Assembly (NCBI RefSeq): GCF_009938225.1
Contig: NZ_AP019657.1
Coordinates: 1,178,001 to 1,242,000 of the forward strand
Source: Vibrio ponticus
Lineage (GTDB): Bacteria > Pseudomonadota > Gammaproteobacteria > Enterobacterales > Vibrionaceae
DNA length: 64,000 bases
Reading direction: 5' to 3'
This document shows positions 1 through 8,206 of the stretch, in pieces. Position 1 is the first letter of the stretch. The number at the start of each line of letters is the position of its first letter. The notes below the pieces were generated by a model, which worked only from the letters and a program-made list of their open reading frames with translations, did not search any database and was not told where the DNA came from. The translations under genes and the position numbers were made by a program.

Positions 1-321
1 CATTTTTTGCACGGCTAACTGTGCGATCCCTTGACCAATGTATTGCTCACCCAAACGATAACCGAGAAATGCCTTACCTCGATGAATATTGTGGAGGTTT
101 ATGCGCCCAATAATGTTTTGCCTATTGTCGACGATAAGCATGGGTAAAGCCTTGCCTAAGGTATGGTCCATTAGCAGTTCAGCAATGTGGGTCTGCACAC
201 CTAATTCACAATAGAAATCGCTCGCCCTTGCTTGGATATGTTGCTCAAACCAGTGTTGATTATCTCGTTCAAATTTGAGCAGTTGCTGGGTATGTTGCAG
301 GCTGAGCGGAATGAGCTGCAT
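1..321 (-). CDS. GNAT-family N-acetyltransferase, RimJ/RimL-like (partial, C-terminus off the left edge)
   Basis: I translated the minus strand from an ATG at 321. The frame stays open for 107 codons to the edge of the window, so the C-terminal part is missing. The N-terminus reads MQLIPLSLQHTQQLLKFERD, and further on come GRINLHNIHRGKAFLGYR and the acetyl-CoA-loop-like GQGIAQLAV. This pattern (substrate-side beta strands, then a Q/R-x-x-G-x-A-like loop) is typical of RimJ/RimL GNAT acetyltransferases, which acetylate protein N-termini or small amines. The substrate cannot be read from the sequence. A terminator for the upstream minus-strand gene lies just before the start, so this gene probably has its own promoter or relies on read-through. 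Confidence 0.75.
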   Translation of the reverse strand, partial: MQLIPLSLQHTQQLLKFERDNQHWFEQHIQARASDFYCELGVQTHIAELLMDHTLGKALPMLIVDNRQNIIGRINLHNIHRGKAFLGYRLGEQYIGQGIAQLAVQKM

Positions 322-343
322 GCCAAGATCCTTATGGCAAAAA

Positions 344-365
344 AAGACCGCCAGTAGGCGGTCTT
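344..365 (-). terminator. Rho-independent terminator after the MazG-like gene
   Basis: A perfect inverted repeat of nine bases (AAGACCGCC / GGCGGTCTT) has a four-base loop. On the minus strand it is followed by a run of T residues. It sits 13 bases past the stop codon of the gene ending at 378. Confidence 0.9.
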
Positions 366-377
366 AGAATAATGAAA

Positions 378-953
378 TTAGCGAGTGAGTGGCGCTAGAT
401 CGGCAGGGCGGTAGTAAACAGATTTTAGTACTTTACCTTGGCGAATTGTTTTTGCTTCAGAGACGAAGTCTTCCGCACATTTCGCGATGATGTAGTCGCC
501 TTTTTGTACCGCCATTAGCTTGATACCTTGCTCAGCGTAGTGCGCTTCAGTGTCTGCGTACTCTTTTTCGCTGCGGCATACTTTGCTCATGTTGCTTGAG
601 TGCACTTCATCCCAGCAAGGAATAAAATCAATACCACGGTTAACTGCAACGTTAAGCAATAGGTCGATTAGGTAGCTGATTGCTAGGTTGTCTTCTACTT
701 TGTCGTGACCTAGGTGCACTAGACGCCCCATCAAAACGTACACGCTGTCGACAATCGCATCAGCTTGTTCGGTTTTGTTGTCTGCTTCCGCAAGCTCAGT
801 TAGTTCTTCGATAGCTAGAGAAGTGTGTAACGTGTCCGCTTTATCATCTAGGCTTTCAGGTGAAGCAACTGGAAGATCAAAAGTGCTACGGAATTCGTTA
901 ATATCACGGTAAAGGTGATCGAAGATTTCTTGAGTCAGTTTTGATAGGTACAT
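378..953 (-). CDS. MazG/HisE-like all-alpha NTP pyrophosphohydrolase family protein
   Basis: The protein has 191 residues and is soluble, with no signal peptide. Residues 49-53 read EELTE, followed by E62, D65 and D69 in a second helix (ADAIVD). That is the EExxE plus ExxD magnesium-binding arrangement of the MazG/HisE superfamily, which hydrolyses nucleoside triphosphates or phosphoribosyl-ATP to monophosphate and pyrophosphate. The C-terminal half contains CWDEVHSSNMSK, which recalls phage and bacterial phosphoribosyl-ATP-pyrophosphohydrolase-like proteins of this size. A housecleaning nucleotide-pool role is inference. The gene is monocistronic, with its own terminator. Its start at 953 lies just after a short AT-rich leader. 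Confidence 0.8.
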   Translation of the reverse strand: MYLSKLTQEIFDHLYRDINEFRSTFDLPVASPESLDDKADTLHTSLAIEELTELAEADNKTEQADAIVDSVYVLMGRLVHLGHDKVEDNLAISYLIDLLLNVAVNRGIDFIPCWDEVHSSNMSKVCRSEKEYADTEAHYAEQGIKLMAVQKGDYIIAKCAEDFVSEAKTIRQGKVLKSVYYRPADLAPLTR

Positions 954-1053
954 GCGATTTTTCCGCTAAATATAAATTTCGCGCAATACTAACAAAGCAG
1001 AGCTCGGCTCGCTACGCATTGGCACGAATTAGTTAACTGTTCGAGTAAGAAAT

Positions 1054-1076
1054 CACACATCCTTTTGGGATGTGTG
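1054..1076 (-). terminator. Putative terminator after the DUF1415 gene
   Basis: A nine-base inverted repeat, CACACATCC / GGATGTGTG, has a five-base loop. On the minus strand it is followed by a weak T-containing tail. It lies 44 bases past the stop of the DUF1415 gene. The rest of the 954-1119 gap holds no other recognisable feature. Confidence 0.5.
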
Positions 1077-1119
1077 CAGATTTAATACAGCTTGACGTTG
1101 CTTAGCAAATTACGGCGCG

Positions 1120-1692
1120 TTACTTGCCAAATAGGTAAGGGAATAACTGTAAGCGTTCTTGTGGCGTTAATGATTCAACTCGCGCAATATTGGTCTCAGG
1201 AATCGCTTCAGGATTCGGGTAGTGTTTTAGCACTTTTTCCATGCTTTCTTCACGGATTAAGTGAAATACTGGATAGGGCGCACGGTTAGTTAAGTTGGAT
1301 GCATCTTCCGGCTCACTGTCAGCAAAGCAGTAGTCTGGATGAAATGTCGCAACTTGATAGATACCATCCCAACCTTGTTGCTGAATAATACCTTCTACCC
1401 AGTCGATAAACATATTGTAATCCCAAAAATCATCGAGCATATACGGCGCGACAACTAGCGTCGTTTCAAGCTCTTTGACTGGGGTATGATCAAGATGAAG
1501 CAGTTGGCTAAAGATATCTTCTAGCAGAGCTTCATCATCGGTTGCTTGGCTAACAAAAATCTCAATCTGTTTATTTCGTTGTGGCTTTGCAGCAAAAGGA
1601 CACAAGTTAAGCCCGATAACAACATCATTCAGCCATTGATTCACTTGCTGTTTGATTTCTGGTACTTGTGGAGTTGAGCGTGGACAATTCAT
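1120..1692 (-). CDS. DUF1415 family protein
   Basis: A 190-residue cytosolic protein of a widely conserved gammaproteobacterial family without a known biochemical role. Characteristic stretches are VIGLNLCPFA near the N-terminus, VAPYMLDDFWDYN in the middle and YQVATFHPDYCF after it. Cys and His residues are conserved in appearance (CPF, FHPDYC), which could mean metal binding; that is inference. An upstream TTG would add four residues, but the ATG at 1692 has GGGAAG seven bases ahead of it and gives the usual start. Its neighbours do not suggest an operon. Confidence 0.8.
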   Translation of the reverse strand: MNCPRSTPQVPEIKQQVNQWLNDVVIGLNLCPFAAKPQRNKQIEIFVSQATDDEALLEDIFSQLLHLDHTPVKELETTLVVAPYMLDDFWDYNMFIDWVEGIIQQQGWDGIYQVATFHPDYCFADSEPEDASNLTNRAPYPVFHLIREESMEKVLKHYPNPEAIPETNIARVESLTPQERLQLFPYLFGK

Positions 1693-1740
1693 AGAGCTTC
1701 CCAAATGAACAACAAAAAGCTGTTTATTGATACGATAGTT

Positions 1741-2955
1741 TTATTTTTTATTGTCAATAATAACAGAATTCGTGGTGAGAAGTTTGTCTTTTGCTTCTAG
1801 GCGCGCGCACAATACAAAAATCGCAAGGTATAACATACTGCCACCCATGATCACCGCTTGCCAACCTCCGTGCTGCCAGCAATAAATTAGGAAGAAGCCA
1901 CCAATACTACCACCAATATAATAGTGTACGAGGTAGAGGGCGGTTGCTGTGGCTTTGGCGCGTTTGGCTTTTTGACTCACCCAGCCATAGGCTAGCGTGT
2001 GAGTGAAGAACGCCCCAAAGCTAATCAACAATAAGCCTAATGTCATCCATAACAGATGATCGAAGTAGGCGACCAACATACCGACTAGGCTGATTGCCGT
2101 GCCAAGCATCATGCCAGAAATTGCGTTGTGTTTATTGGTCCACGCTGAGGTTAAGGTCGAACTGAGTGTTCCGGCTAAATAGCAGAGAAATATTAGTGAA
2201 GCCAACCCTATCGGTAGGCTATGCGGTGCTGATACTAAACGGAAACCCATCACCGAGTAGAGGTTAACGAATAAGGCAAAGTTTAAGCAGCCAATCAGCA
2301 TAGCAAGCCAAATGGTGCGGTTTTTGAGGTGTGAAATAATCGCGCGATTATGGTAGCGGAGCAGTCCTTTTTGCGGTTTAAAATGTTGTTGTGCTGGGAG
2401 CAACCACGCCACGAGTAATACGCCAATAATGGTAAACACTACCATAGCGAGAACCGCTTGTTGCCAGCCTAGGGTGTCAGTTAGGGTGCCTCCCACGATT
2501 CGACCACAAATCCCACCGAGAGAGTTCGCGGCGATATAAGTGCCAATCGCTTGGCTAAACGCCTTTGCGCTTAATTCTTCGACCATGTAAGCCACCGCCA
2601 CCGAAGCAAAGGCAGCAAGCGCAATACCCATCAGAGCGCGCAGAATGACCAGCATCAATAGCGATTCGCTAAGTAACATTAGCGCCCCAATCACGGGCAT
2701 AGCGAATAAGCCGGTTAGCATTATCGCTCGTCGCCCCACTGTTTCTGAACTGATTGCCCATGGTAATAAAGAGAAAGACAACGCCAGCGTCGAAGCGGCA
2801 AAAATCCAGTTAACTTGGGTTTCTGATACTGAGAAGTAGTCCGCCATAAATGGCAGCATTGGCTGAAAAAGATAAAGATTACAGAATACTAAGAATGAAC
2901 CTAAAGCTAAGCTTAAGGTTACGCGCTTGTATTGAGATGTGCCAAGTTCAATCAT
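1741..2955 (-). CDS. MFS transporter, YnfM/arabinose-efflux-like
   Basis: 404 residues with about twelve hydrophobic helices, the standard major facilitator size. After TM2 a loop reads SSETVGRRAIM, matching the MFS loop 2-3 G-x-x-x-D/E-R-x-G-R-R/K signature loosely, and a similar RIVGG-TD segment follows TM5. Proteins of this type (YnfM, CmlA-like) are proton-coupled exporters of small molecules; the substrate is unknown. It is divergently transcribed from the adjacent LysR regulator across a 124-136 base gap, the classical arrangement for a regulator controlling its neighbour. Confidence 0.85.
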   Translation of the reverse strand: MIELGTSQYKRVTLSLALGSFLVFCNLYLFQPMLPFMADYFSVSETQVNWIFAASTLALSFSLLPWAISSETVGRRAIMLTGLFAMPVIGALMLLSESLLMLVILRALMGIALAAFASVAVAYMVEELSAKAFSQAIGTYIAANSLGGICGRIVGGTLTDTLGWQQAVLAMVVFTIIGVLLVAWLLPAQQHFKPQKGLLRYHNRAIISHLKNRTIWLAMLIGCLNFALFVNLYSVMGFRLVSAPHSLPIGLASLIFLCYLAGTLSSTLTSAWTNKHNAISGMMLGTAISLVGMLVAYFDHLLWMTLGLLLISFGAFFTHTLAYGWVSQKAKRAKATATALYLVHYYIGGSIGGFFLIYCWQHGGWQAVIMGGSMLYLAIFVLCARLEAKDKLLTTNSVIIDNKK

Positions 2956-3091
2956 GGTTTACGCATGCAAAGATAACAGATGTGATCAAGTTATCAGTGA
3001 AAGCTGGATTAATAAAATATATTAAAAATATCATCCTAATATATTCTGTATATCATAGTCGTGATTTCTAGCTGCAAAAATGGACGCTCGT

Positions 3092-3964
3092 ATGGACTCT
3101 AAACACCTCAAACATTTTGTCACCGTTGCCGAGTTTGGTCACTTTACTCAAGCAGCTAAAGCGCTGCATATCGCTCAGCCTGCATTAAGTATCTCGATTA
3201 AAAAGTTTGAGCAGCAACTGGGTATGACGTTGTTTCGCCGTAATGAGCGTAAGGTCGAACTCACCGATGAAGGCAAGGTGTTGCTGAAACATGCCAAGCG
3301 GGTGCTACAACAAATAGATGATGCCAAGCTAGCGATGGATGAGCTAAAAGGGTTAGAGAAAGGGGAAGTGAGGCTGGGCGCACCAAGCATGATGGGTTCG
3401 TATTTCTTTCCGCAAATTTTAATGGCATTTAAAAGCCGTTATCCAGATCTAAAGCTTACCTTGGTGGATGCAGGTACCGGCTCAATTCGCAACATGTTGC
3501 TTAATGGTGAATTGGATATAGGGGTCATCAATCTCGATAAACAGGTGCCTGATGACTTAGAGACCGACATCCTACTGCATTCTGAAATGGTCGCCGTGGT
3601 GGGAAAAGATCATCCGTTTGCCAGTAAGCAATCGGTAAGGTTTGATGAATTCTTTGAGCAGGACTTAGTGATGTTCAAAGAGGGCTACTTTCATCGCGAC
3701 TATATTGAAGCGAAGGCGAAGGAGAATGCGCTTGAATTAGAGTGCGCATTTGAGACCAATTTACTGCCATTAATATTAAGTATTGTAAGACGTGAGTTTG
3801 CGATTACAGCTCTGCTCGACTTGGTGACCCACCATGAAGCGGATATCGTCGGTGTGCCATTTGAACAACCAGTAAAACTCGATTTAGCGTTGGCGTGGCG
3901 AAAGGGGGGCTACCTGTCTATTGCGGATCGAACCTTTATTGAGTTCGTTAAGTCTTTTCATTGA
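3092..3964 (+). CDS. LysR-type transcriptional regulator, probable regulator of the divergent MFS gene
   Basis: About 290 residues. The N-terminal winged helix-turn-helix is clear: residues 1-60 include LKHFVTVAEFGHFTQAAKAL and QPALSISIKKFEQQLGMTLF. A linker helix and a periplasmic-binding-protein-like effector domain follow (VRLGAPSMMGSYFFPQIL). The start could be the ATG at 3080 or at 3092. I prefer 3092 because it gives the usual short N-terminus and has GGA seven bases upstream. The intergenic region 2956-3079 is AT-rich with a palindromic stretch around ATATATT, a plausible site for LysR binding. The inducer is unknown. Confidence 0.9.
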   Translation: MDSKHLKHFVTVAEFGHFTQAAKALHIAQPALSISIKKFEQQLGMTLFRRNERKVELTDEGKVLLKHAKRVLQQIDDAKLAMDELKGLEKGEVRLGAPSMMGSYFFPQILMAFKSRYPDLKLTLVDAGTGSIRNMLLNGELDIGVINLDKQVPDDLETDILLHSEMVAVVGKDHPFASKQSVRFDEFFEQDLVMFKEGYFHRDYIEAKAKENALELECAFETNLLPLILSIVRREFAITALLDLVTHHEADIVGVPFEQPVKLDLALAWRKGGYLSIADRTFIEFVKSFH

Positions 3965-3992
3965 ATTAGAAGCCGATTCACCGCCGATAAAA

Positions 3993-4015
3993 AAGAGCCG
4001 CTAGATGCGGCTCTT
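3993..4015 (-). terminator. Rho-independent terminator between convergent LysR and Nramp-like genes
   Basis: AAGAGCCGC and GCGGCTCTT pair around a five-base loop. The minus-strand side ends in a T run, so it serves the Nramp-like gene. The plus-strand tail is poor in T. Confidence 0.85.
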
Positions 4016-4042
4016 AATCGTTCGGCTTATATCGCTAAGGCT

Positions 4043-5284
4043 TTAGCCGATAAACTTCGCAACGAAGTTACTGATGTTAGTCACGCTTGATGCAGCCATG
4101 ACTACCACGATTATCGCACCAATGGCTGTTAGGTAAACTGGGTGTTTGTAGTCACCGATGATGTCTTTGCGACGAGTAGCCGCCAGTACCATGCCCAATA
4201 CGATAGGTAGGATAATGCTGTTTACCAGACCCGCTAGCATCAGCAGAAGGATTGGCATGTTCATGGTTACGGTGCCAAGGCTTGTCACTAGGATAAATGC
4301 CACACACCATGCTTTTTCATTACGCGCTACCACAGGGAACAGCGTTTTGATAAGCGAGATAGCCATGTATGAGTTGCCCACTACTGAGGTGATTGATGCA
4401 ACAAACAATACTAGACCGAAGATGAAGTAACCCGTTTCACCTGCACCTTGACGGAACGCATCGGCTGCTGGGTTTGATGAGTCCAGTACCGCACCAGCTG
4501 AGATTACGCCAAATACTGCAAGGAACAGTAGGATTCGAATCACAACCGCAATTGAGATACCTGCCCAAGCTGCCGTTTTGATTGACGGAACGTTCTCTTT
4601 ACCTTGCAGACCGATATCAACTAGACGTTGTGCACCAGTGTAGTAACCGCCTACAGCACCCCCCACGATGGTAAGTGTTGGCAGTAGCAGACTACCAAAA
4701 TCGCTCGGCATAACGGCTGCAGATAGCGTTTCGCCCATTGGAGGAAGGCTTGTCATTGCGACATAAGCAATCAAAACAATCATAAACAAGCCAAGGTAGC
4801 GCGCCATTTGGTCCATGCGTTTAGAAGCATTGTGTACAATGAACAGTAAGCTACCGATAAGACCGGTAAATAGGGCGCCCCAAGTAGTGTCGATACCAGT
4901 CAGTACATTGATACCAAGCGCTGAGCCACTGACGTTACCGAAGTTAAACGCTACTGCACCAAGTGCCAGTAGTACGCCAACCACATAGCCCATGCCAGGT
5001 GCGACTTTGTTTGCGATGTCTTGGATGCGTAGACCAGATACGCCAACAATTCGCCATAGGTTCATCACGATACCGAAAGTGATAAACATTGAAGCGAATA
5101 CAGGGAATGCCATATCTACTTTGTAGATATTAGTGAAAACTGCGGTTTGAGTTAGGAAGCCAGGACCAACAGACGTTGTCGCCATTAGGAAGGCAACGCT
5201 AAGAATGGCTTTCTTTTGCCATGAAGTCTCGTTGTTAATCGGAGCAGTCGCGTTGATGGTCGCGGTAGAAGATTGTGTTGTCAT
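4043..5284 (-). CDS. Nramp-superfamily transporter with atypical TM1 motif
   Basis: 413 residues with about eleven hydrophobic helices and the LeuT-fold layout of Nramp proteins. The first helix reads ATTSVGPGFLTQTAVF. Canonical Nramp Mn/Fe transporters carry DPGN here, with Asp and Asn binding the metal, but this protein has GPGF. The unwound TM6 region reads VGGAVGGYYTGAQ rather than the A-x-x-M-P-H of metal importers. It therefore belongs to the divergent Nramp-related branch (YcsG-like), and the substrate should not be assumed to be Mn or Fe. An upstream TTG at 5296 is possible, but the ATG at 5284 fits better. The 5285-5534 gap upstream holds AT-rich promoter-like DNA only. Confidence 0.8.
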   Translation of the reverse strand: MTTQSSTATINATAPINNETSWQKKAILSVAFLMATTSVGPGFLTQTAVFTNIYKVDMAFPVFASMFITFGIVMNLWRIVGVSGLRIQDIANKVAPGMGYVVGVLLALGAVAFNFGNVSGSALGINVLTGIDTTWGALFTGLIGSLLFIVHNASKRMDQMARYLGLFMIVLIAYVAMTSLPPMGETLSAAVMPSDFGSLLLPTLTIVGGAVGGYYTGAQRLVDIGLQGKENVPSIKTAAWAGISIAVVIRILLFLAVFGVISAGAVLDSSNPAADAFRQGAGETGYFIFGLVLFVASITSVVGNSYMAISLIKTLFPVVARNEKAWCVAFILVTSLGTVTMNMPILLLMLAGLVNSIILPIVLGMVLAATRRKDIIGDYKHPVYLTAIGAIIVVVMAASSVTNISNFVAKFIG

Positions 5285-5534
5285 GCCGAATCTCAAAATG
5301 TTGTGTCTCTATCTTTAAAAAAATAGAAAGACAACTGACCAAGATCAGCTGAACTTATGCTCGTAATTTATTGTAAAAACAAGTAATTTCAAATCTGTCC
5401 TTACTTGCTGGCGGCGGATTTTAAAGAGGTCGTAAGCGCTTGTCAATAGTTGTTTTTTATTTATTTTCTCATCGCTAAATTAGCCGGTTTCCCTTATATT
5501 TTTCCCTCTCTATCACGGGGTGAATGTTAAAAAA

Positions 5535-5975
5535 ATGGCAATAAATTATTCAACAAGAGAAGCCGTTGAGTCTGATTATGAGTTCCTGTTTGAACTCAAA
5601 AAAATAACTGAGAAGCAGGCAATAGCGAACGTGTTTGGTTGGGATGAAATCATTCAGTGGCAGATCCATAAACAAGAGTGGGAACTAGCTAAACCATTGA
5701 TAATCATAGTCGATGGTGAAGATGTTGGCAGCGTTCTGATTGAACAACGTAGTGACGAAATTTACTTTGGGCGCTTCTTTATTTTGCCAAGTTATCAAGG
5801 GCAAGGGCTTGGCAGTGCGGTGATGCAAAATGTGATTGAAATGTCACAAAAACAGCAACTTCCGATCAGCTTACTCTATCTACAAGGCAACCGCGTGGGC
5901 GCGCTTTATCGTCGTCACGGTTTTGAAGTGACCTCTGAAACCGAGCAGTTTGTGTATATGCAGCGTCCGCTGTGA
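5535..5975 (+). CDS. GNAT-family N-acetyltransferase
   Basis: 146 residues in one GNAT fold. Motif A is well preserved (FFILPSYQGQGLGSAVMQ, with Q-G-Q-G-L-G binding the acetyl-CoA pyrophosphate). Motif B near the C-terminus reads NRVGALYRRHGFE, typical of aminoglycoside/small-molecule acetyltransferases. A GTG at 5520 would add five residues; the ATG at 5535 has GGGGTGA upstream and is preferred. The acceptor substrate cannot be deduced. Confidence 0.85.
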   Translation: MAINYSTREAVESDYEFLFELKKITEKQAIANVFGWDEIIQWQIHKQEWELAKPLIIIVDGEDVGSVLIEQRSDEIYFGRFFILPSYQGQGLGSAVMQNVIEMSQKQQLPISLLYLQGNRVGALYRRHGFEVTSETEQFVYMQRPL

Positions 5976-6107
5976 TAATCCTTTAGATTTTTCAAACAGA
6001 GCATTAATTTTGTGATCTGTCGAATTGTTAGCCAGATTAACTGCCTCTTCGCTTAAAAATTGTTAAATTAATCTTATGGTTACAGGATTTACGATTAGGG
6101 AGTCGGT

Positions 6108-7031
6108 ATGGCAAAAGCATTTGATATCATTGGTGCTCCGTTTAATTTGTTGGGCTGCAGACCCACAAAACAAAATACCGTTAATGGTCTGCGCCATAAT
6201 GATGAGAATGGCGACGTTGGGCTAAGTGAATGGATCGAAGTTCGCAATGCTCGATGGGGAGCGGATGTAGTCGATCGCGGTGATATTGCGCTTACTCCAA
6301 CTATCGCTGATTTGATTGCAACCAACAAACAAGCGCAAGGGCTGAGTGGCTATACAGAGCAGCTGAAGCAGCAGGTATTGGCGAGTTACGATAAGGGACG
6401 AATCCCAATTACCATTGGTGGCGACCACTCCATCGCAGTGGGGTCCGTGCAAGCGGCTCTAGATCATTATCAGATGCATCAAGGTAAGCGTGTAGCGCTA
6501 ATTTGGATTGATGCCCATGCAGATTGCAATGACTCAAATGTGGGTAATTTACACGGCAAGCCGGTCACTATGCTGATGGGCAAATCTTATGAAAAGTTGG
6601 AGTGTCGCGAACCTAAGGCTCTTCTAAAATCAAATGATCTTTACTATGTCGCGGTGCGTGATTTGATGCCCAATGAAGATGCGATAATTAAACAGCACTC
6701 GATCATCAACTATGACATGGCGGCTATCGAAAGCCACGGCATCAACCATGTGTTAAGTCAACTGCTCAAAACCATCGACAGTGACTACGATTATTTTTAT
6801 GTCTCTTTTGACTATGACGCACTCGATGGCAGTATCTTCCGCGCCTGCGGCACGCCGAATGTAGGCGGATTAAGCGCGAGAGAGGCGATTCATCTGATAT
6901 ACGGTTTGGCAAACCATGACAAGTTTGTCGGTATTGATTTTGTCGAGTACATGCCAGAATTAGATGAGCAGGGCATATCTAAACAGTTAATGCTTAAATT
7001 GATTGATGCGGTGTGGGGATACCGCGCTTAG
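6108..7031 (+). CDS. Arginase-family (ureohydrolase) enzyme
   Basis: 307 residues, the normal ureohydrolase length. The three binuclear-manganese motifs are present: GGDHS, DAHAD and SFDYDALD, supplying the His and Asp ligands. The family hydrolyses guanidino compounds (arginine, agmatine, formiminoglutamate, proclavaminate) to urea or formamide plus an amine. After the third motif the sequence reads GSIFRACGTPNVGG instead of the usual DP-x-x-APGTGTP, so substrate choice among the family members is open. No hut or speA/B genes flank it. The ATG at 6108 is preceded by TTAGGGAG, a good ribosome-binding site. A strong terminator follows. Confidence 0.85.
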   Translation: MAKAFDIIGAPFNLLGCRPTKQNTVNGLRHNDENGDVGLSEWIEVRNARWGADVVDRGDIALTPTIADLIATNKQAQGLSGYTEQLKQQVLASYDKGRIPITIGGDHSIAVGSVQAALDHYQMHQGKRVALIWIDAHADCNDSNVGNLHGKPVTMLMGKSYEKLECREPKALLKSNDLYYVAVRDLMPNEDAIIKQHSIINYDMAAIESHGINHVLSQLLKTIDSDYDYFYVSFDYDALDGSIFRACGTPNVGGLSAREAIHLIYGLANHDKFVGIDFVEYMPELDEQGISKQLMLKLIDAVWGYRA

Positions 7032-7042
7032 CGATAAAACGA

Positions 7043-7068
7043 AAAAAGGATGGTAAACCATCCTTTTT
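7043..7068 (+). terminator. Rho-independent terminator after the arginase-family gene
   Basis: AAAAAGGATGG pairs perfectly with CCATCCTTTTT around a TAAA loop and ends in five T. It is symmetric, so it can also stop transcription coming from the glutaredoxin side. Confidence 0.9.
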
Positions 7069-7088
7069 ACTGTGTTCTGTAGTGGCAA

Positions 7089-7220
7089 TTAATTGCTCTT
7101 ATACATCTTCTCAAAGTTAGCCGCATTCCAGCCAATCATATAGCGATCGCCAATTTTCAATACCGGCAGAGAACGTGCACCAATCGCATCCAGTTCTTTG
7201 CGACCATGTTGCATTTTACT
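7089..7220 (-). pseudogene. Truncated second copy of the glutaredoxin 3' half
   Basis: On the minus strand this stretch encodes KMQHGRKELDAIGARSLPVL and then the same C-terminus as the intact glutaredoxin gene at 8738-8965, ending EKMYKSN in place of EKMYKA. By my hand alignment, 116 bases (7102-7217 against 8748-8863) differ at about ten positions, mostly third codon positions. The N-terminal half with the CPHC active site is absent, and homology ends close to 7217. It has no start codon and cannot make a working enzyme. Its position next to the arginase terminator suggests it is the original 3' end of the gene, displaced by the insertion of the intervening DNA. Confidence 0.85.
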
Positions 7221-7221
7221 T

Positions 7222-7258
7222 AAAGCCAGTCGGAGTACTACGTTTCGTTGGCTTTTTT
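7222..7258 (+). terminator. Terminator-like hairpin at the left end of the island
   Basis: AAAGCCA and TGGCTTT pair across a loop of about 20 bases and are followed by a T run on the plus strand. A second, mismatched terminator-like stem follows at about 7268-7302 (AAGAGACTT / AAGTGTCTT, then T6). No gene on the plus strand precedes them now. Confidence 0.5.
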
Positions 7259-7601
7259 ATCGTGCTTTAAGAGACTTATTACAAATCGTAAAGTGTCTTT
7301 TTTAATAGTTATCTAATAAACATATTATAAAACGTACATTTATAAAGATGGCTCAAATAATGAGCCACTGGTAATCTTGTGTGTTGAACATGCTTAAAGA
7401 CACTATATATAGTATTTAGTGACGTATATCTGCTAATTTAATCGATCTTATTGCGGCGCAGATCGATAAGCCCTTATCTGATAAGCCTTGTCAAAAAATC
7501 AAGTTTAATAACAGAAAAAATGCAACTTTCATTGTTTTCTTTGTATCTGGGAGCAGTGCCAACAAGATCGTTTCCATATTGTACTGCAACTGAATTTTAA
7601 T

Positions 7602-7615
7602 GATCTAGATCAATA
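7602..7615. promoter_or_regulatory. FNR/CRP-like dyad
   Basis: TGATCTAGATCA with flanking A/T resembles the FNR half-site pair (TTGAT-N4-ATCAA with one mismatch) and the core of CRP sites. It lies in the non-coding island with no nearby gene start, so the function is uncertain. Confidence 0.3.
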
Positions 7616-7840
7616 CTTTTGGGGTGTGCTTTAGAGTTTAATACGTCTGTCTACTAAATCACCATAATACTAAATCTAGTGATTTTTTATTAATTTAATG
7701 GGATTTTTGGGTATATCTAGTTTTTTGTGTGATAGATATCTTGATATCAACATATCAAATGCACAATTATATATTTTTGTCAAATAACAAGGTAAAAGGA
7801 TTTCTATCTTGAAACGCAAGAATGTTAACATTCCTGTGTA

Positions 7841-8040
7841 TATCCTATGGATAGCGTGGTGTTATTCAACGAATTTAGTAAATTCTTTGCATAATTCGTT
7901 TTAAGGCTTTATTTCAACTCAAAGTTAATTGAGGTGCAGTTATTTAAACAACCATCAGGCGTCATTACAGGAATTATTTTAAATTACGCAAGATTAAATG
8001 TGATTAAAGTCACGAAACGTGAAAATGTATCCTGTGGATA
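7841..8040. repeat. Pair of identical-pattern dyads TATCC-N3-GGATA
   Basis: TATCCTATGGATA at 7841-7853 and TATCCTGTGGATA at 8028-8040 share the same ten outer bases and are perfect 5+5 inverted repeats 187 bases apart. A half copy, TATCCTGCA, occurs at about 8202. Repetition with conserved arms suggests protein-binding sites. Confidence 0.45.
7999..8014. promoter_or_regulatory. CRP-like site
   Basis: TGTGATTAAAGTCACG matches the CRP consensus TGTGA-N6-TCACA at nine of ten conserved bases. There is no gene start within 400 bases, so it would act on an RNA or on the distant small ORFs. Confidence 0.4.
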
Positions 8041-8206
8041 AGTTGGGTGTTGCGAGAATAATGGGCTTTTATTGAGTTGAATGTAAGTAATTTGCTTGAT
8101 TATTTGTGATTAGAATCAAATAAACGTGGGTATTCCCGTTAAAAGAGGGAAAACTGTCAAAAATAGAGGGGATTACAAGTAATCAAGATGAGAGTAAAAT
8201 ATATCC

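Larger units (their letters stand above)
7303..8206. other. AT-rich, dyad-rich region without long ORFs (left part of the glutaredoxin-flanked island)
   Basis: About 0.9 kb with stops in every frame and no ORF of convincing length. It holds many small perfect dyads: TGGCTCA/TGAGCCA (7349-7367), ACTATATATAGT (7402-7413), ATCGATCT/AGATCGAT (7441-7467), GAATGTTAACATTC (7820-7833) and GATTACAAGTAATC (8171-8184). A terminator-like stem lies at 7656-7688 (AAATCAC/GTGATTT plus T run). The motif TATCCTRTGGATA occurs twice (7841-7853 and 8028-8040). The composition is visibly more AT-rich than the flanking genes. I recognise no known RNA family. Confidence 0.6.

Noticed and set aside
3080-3091. Upstream ATG as the LysR start
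   Set aside because: It would add four residues before the conserved N-terminus; the ATG at 3092 has the better-spaced GGA. Not decisive.
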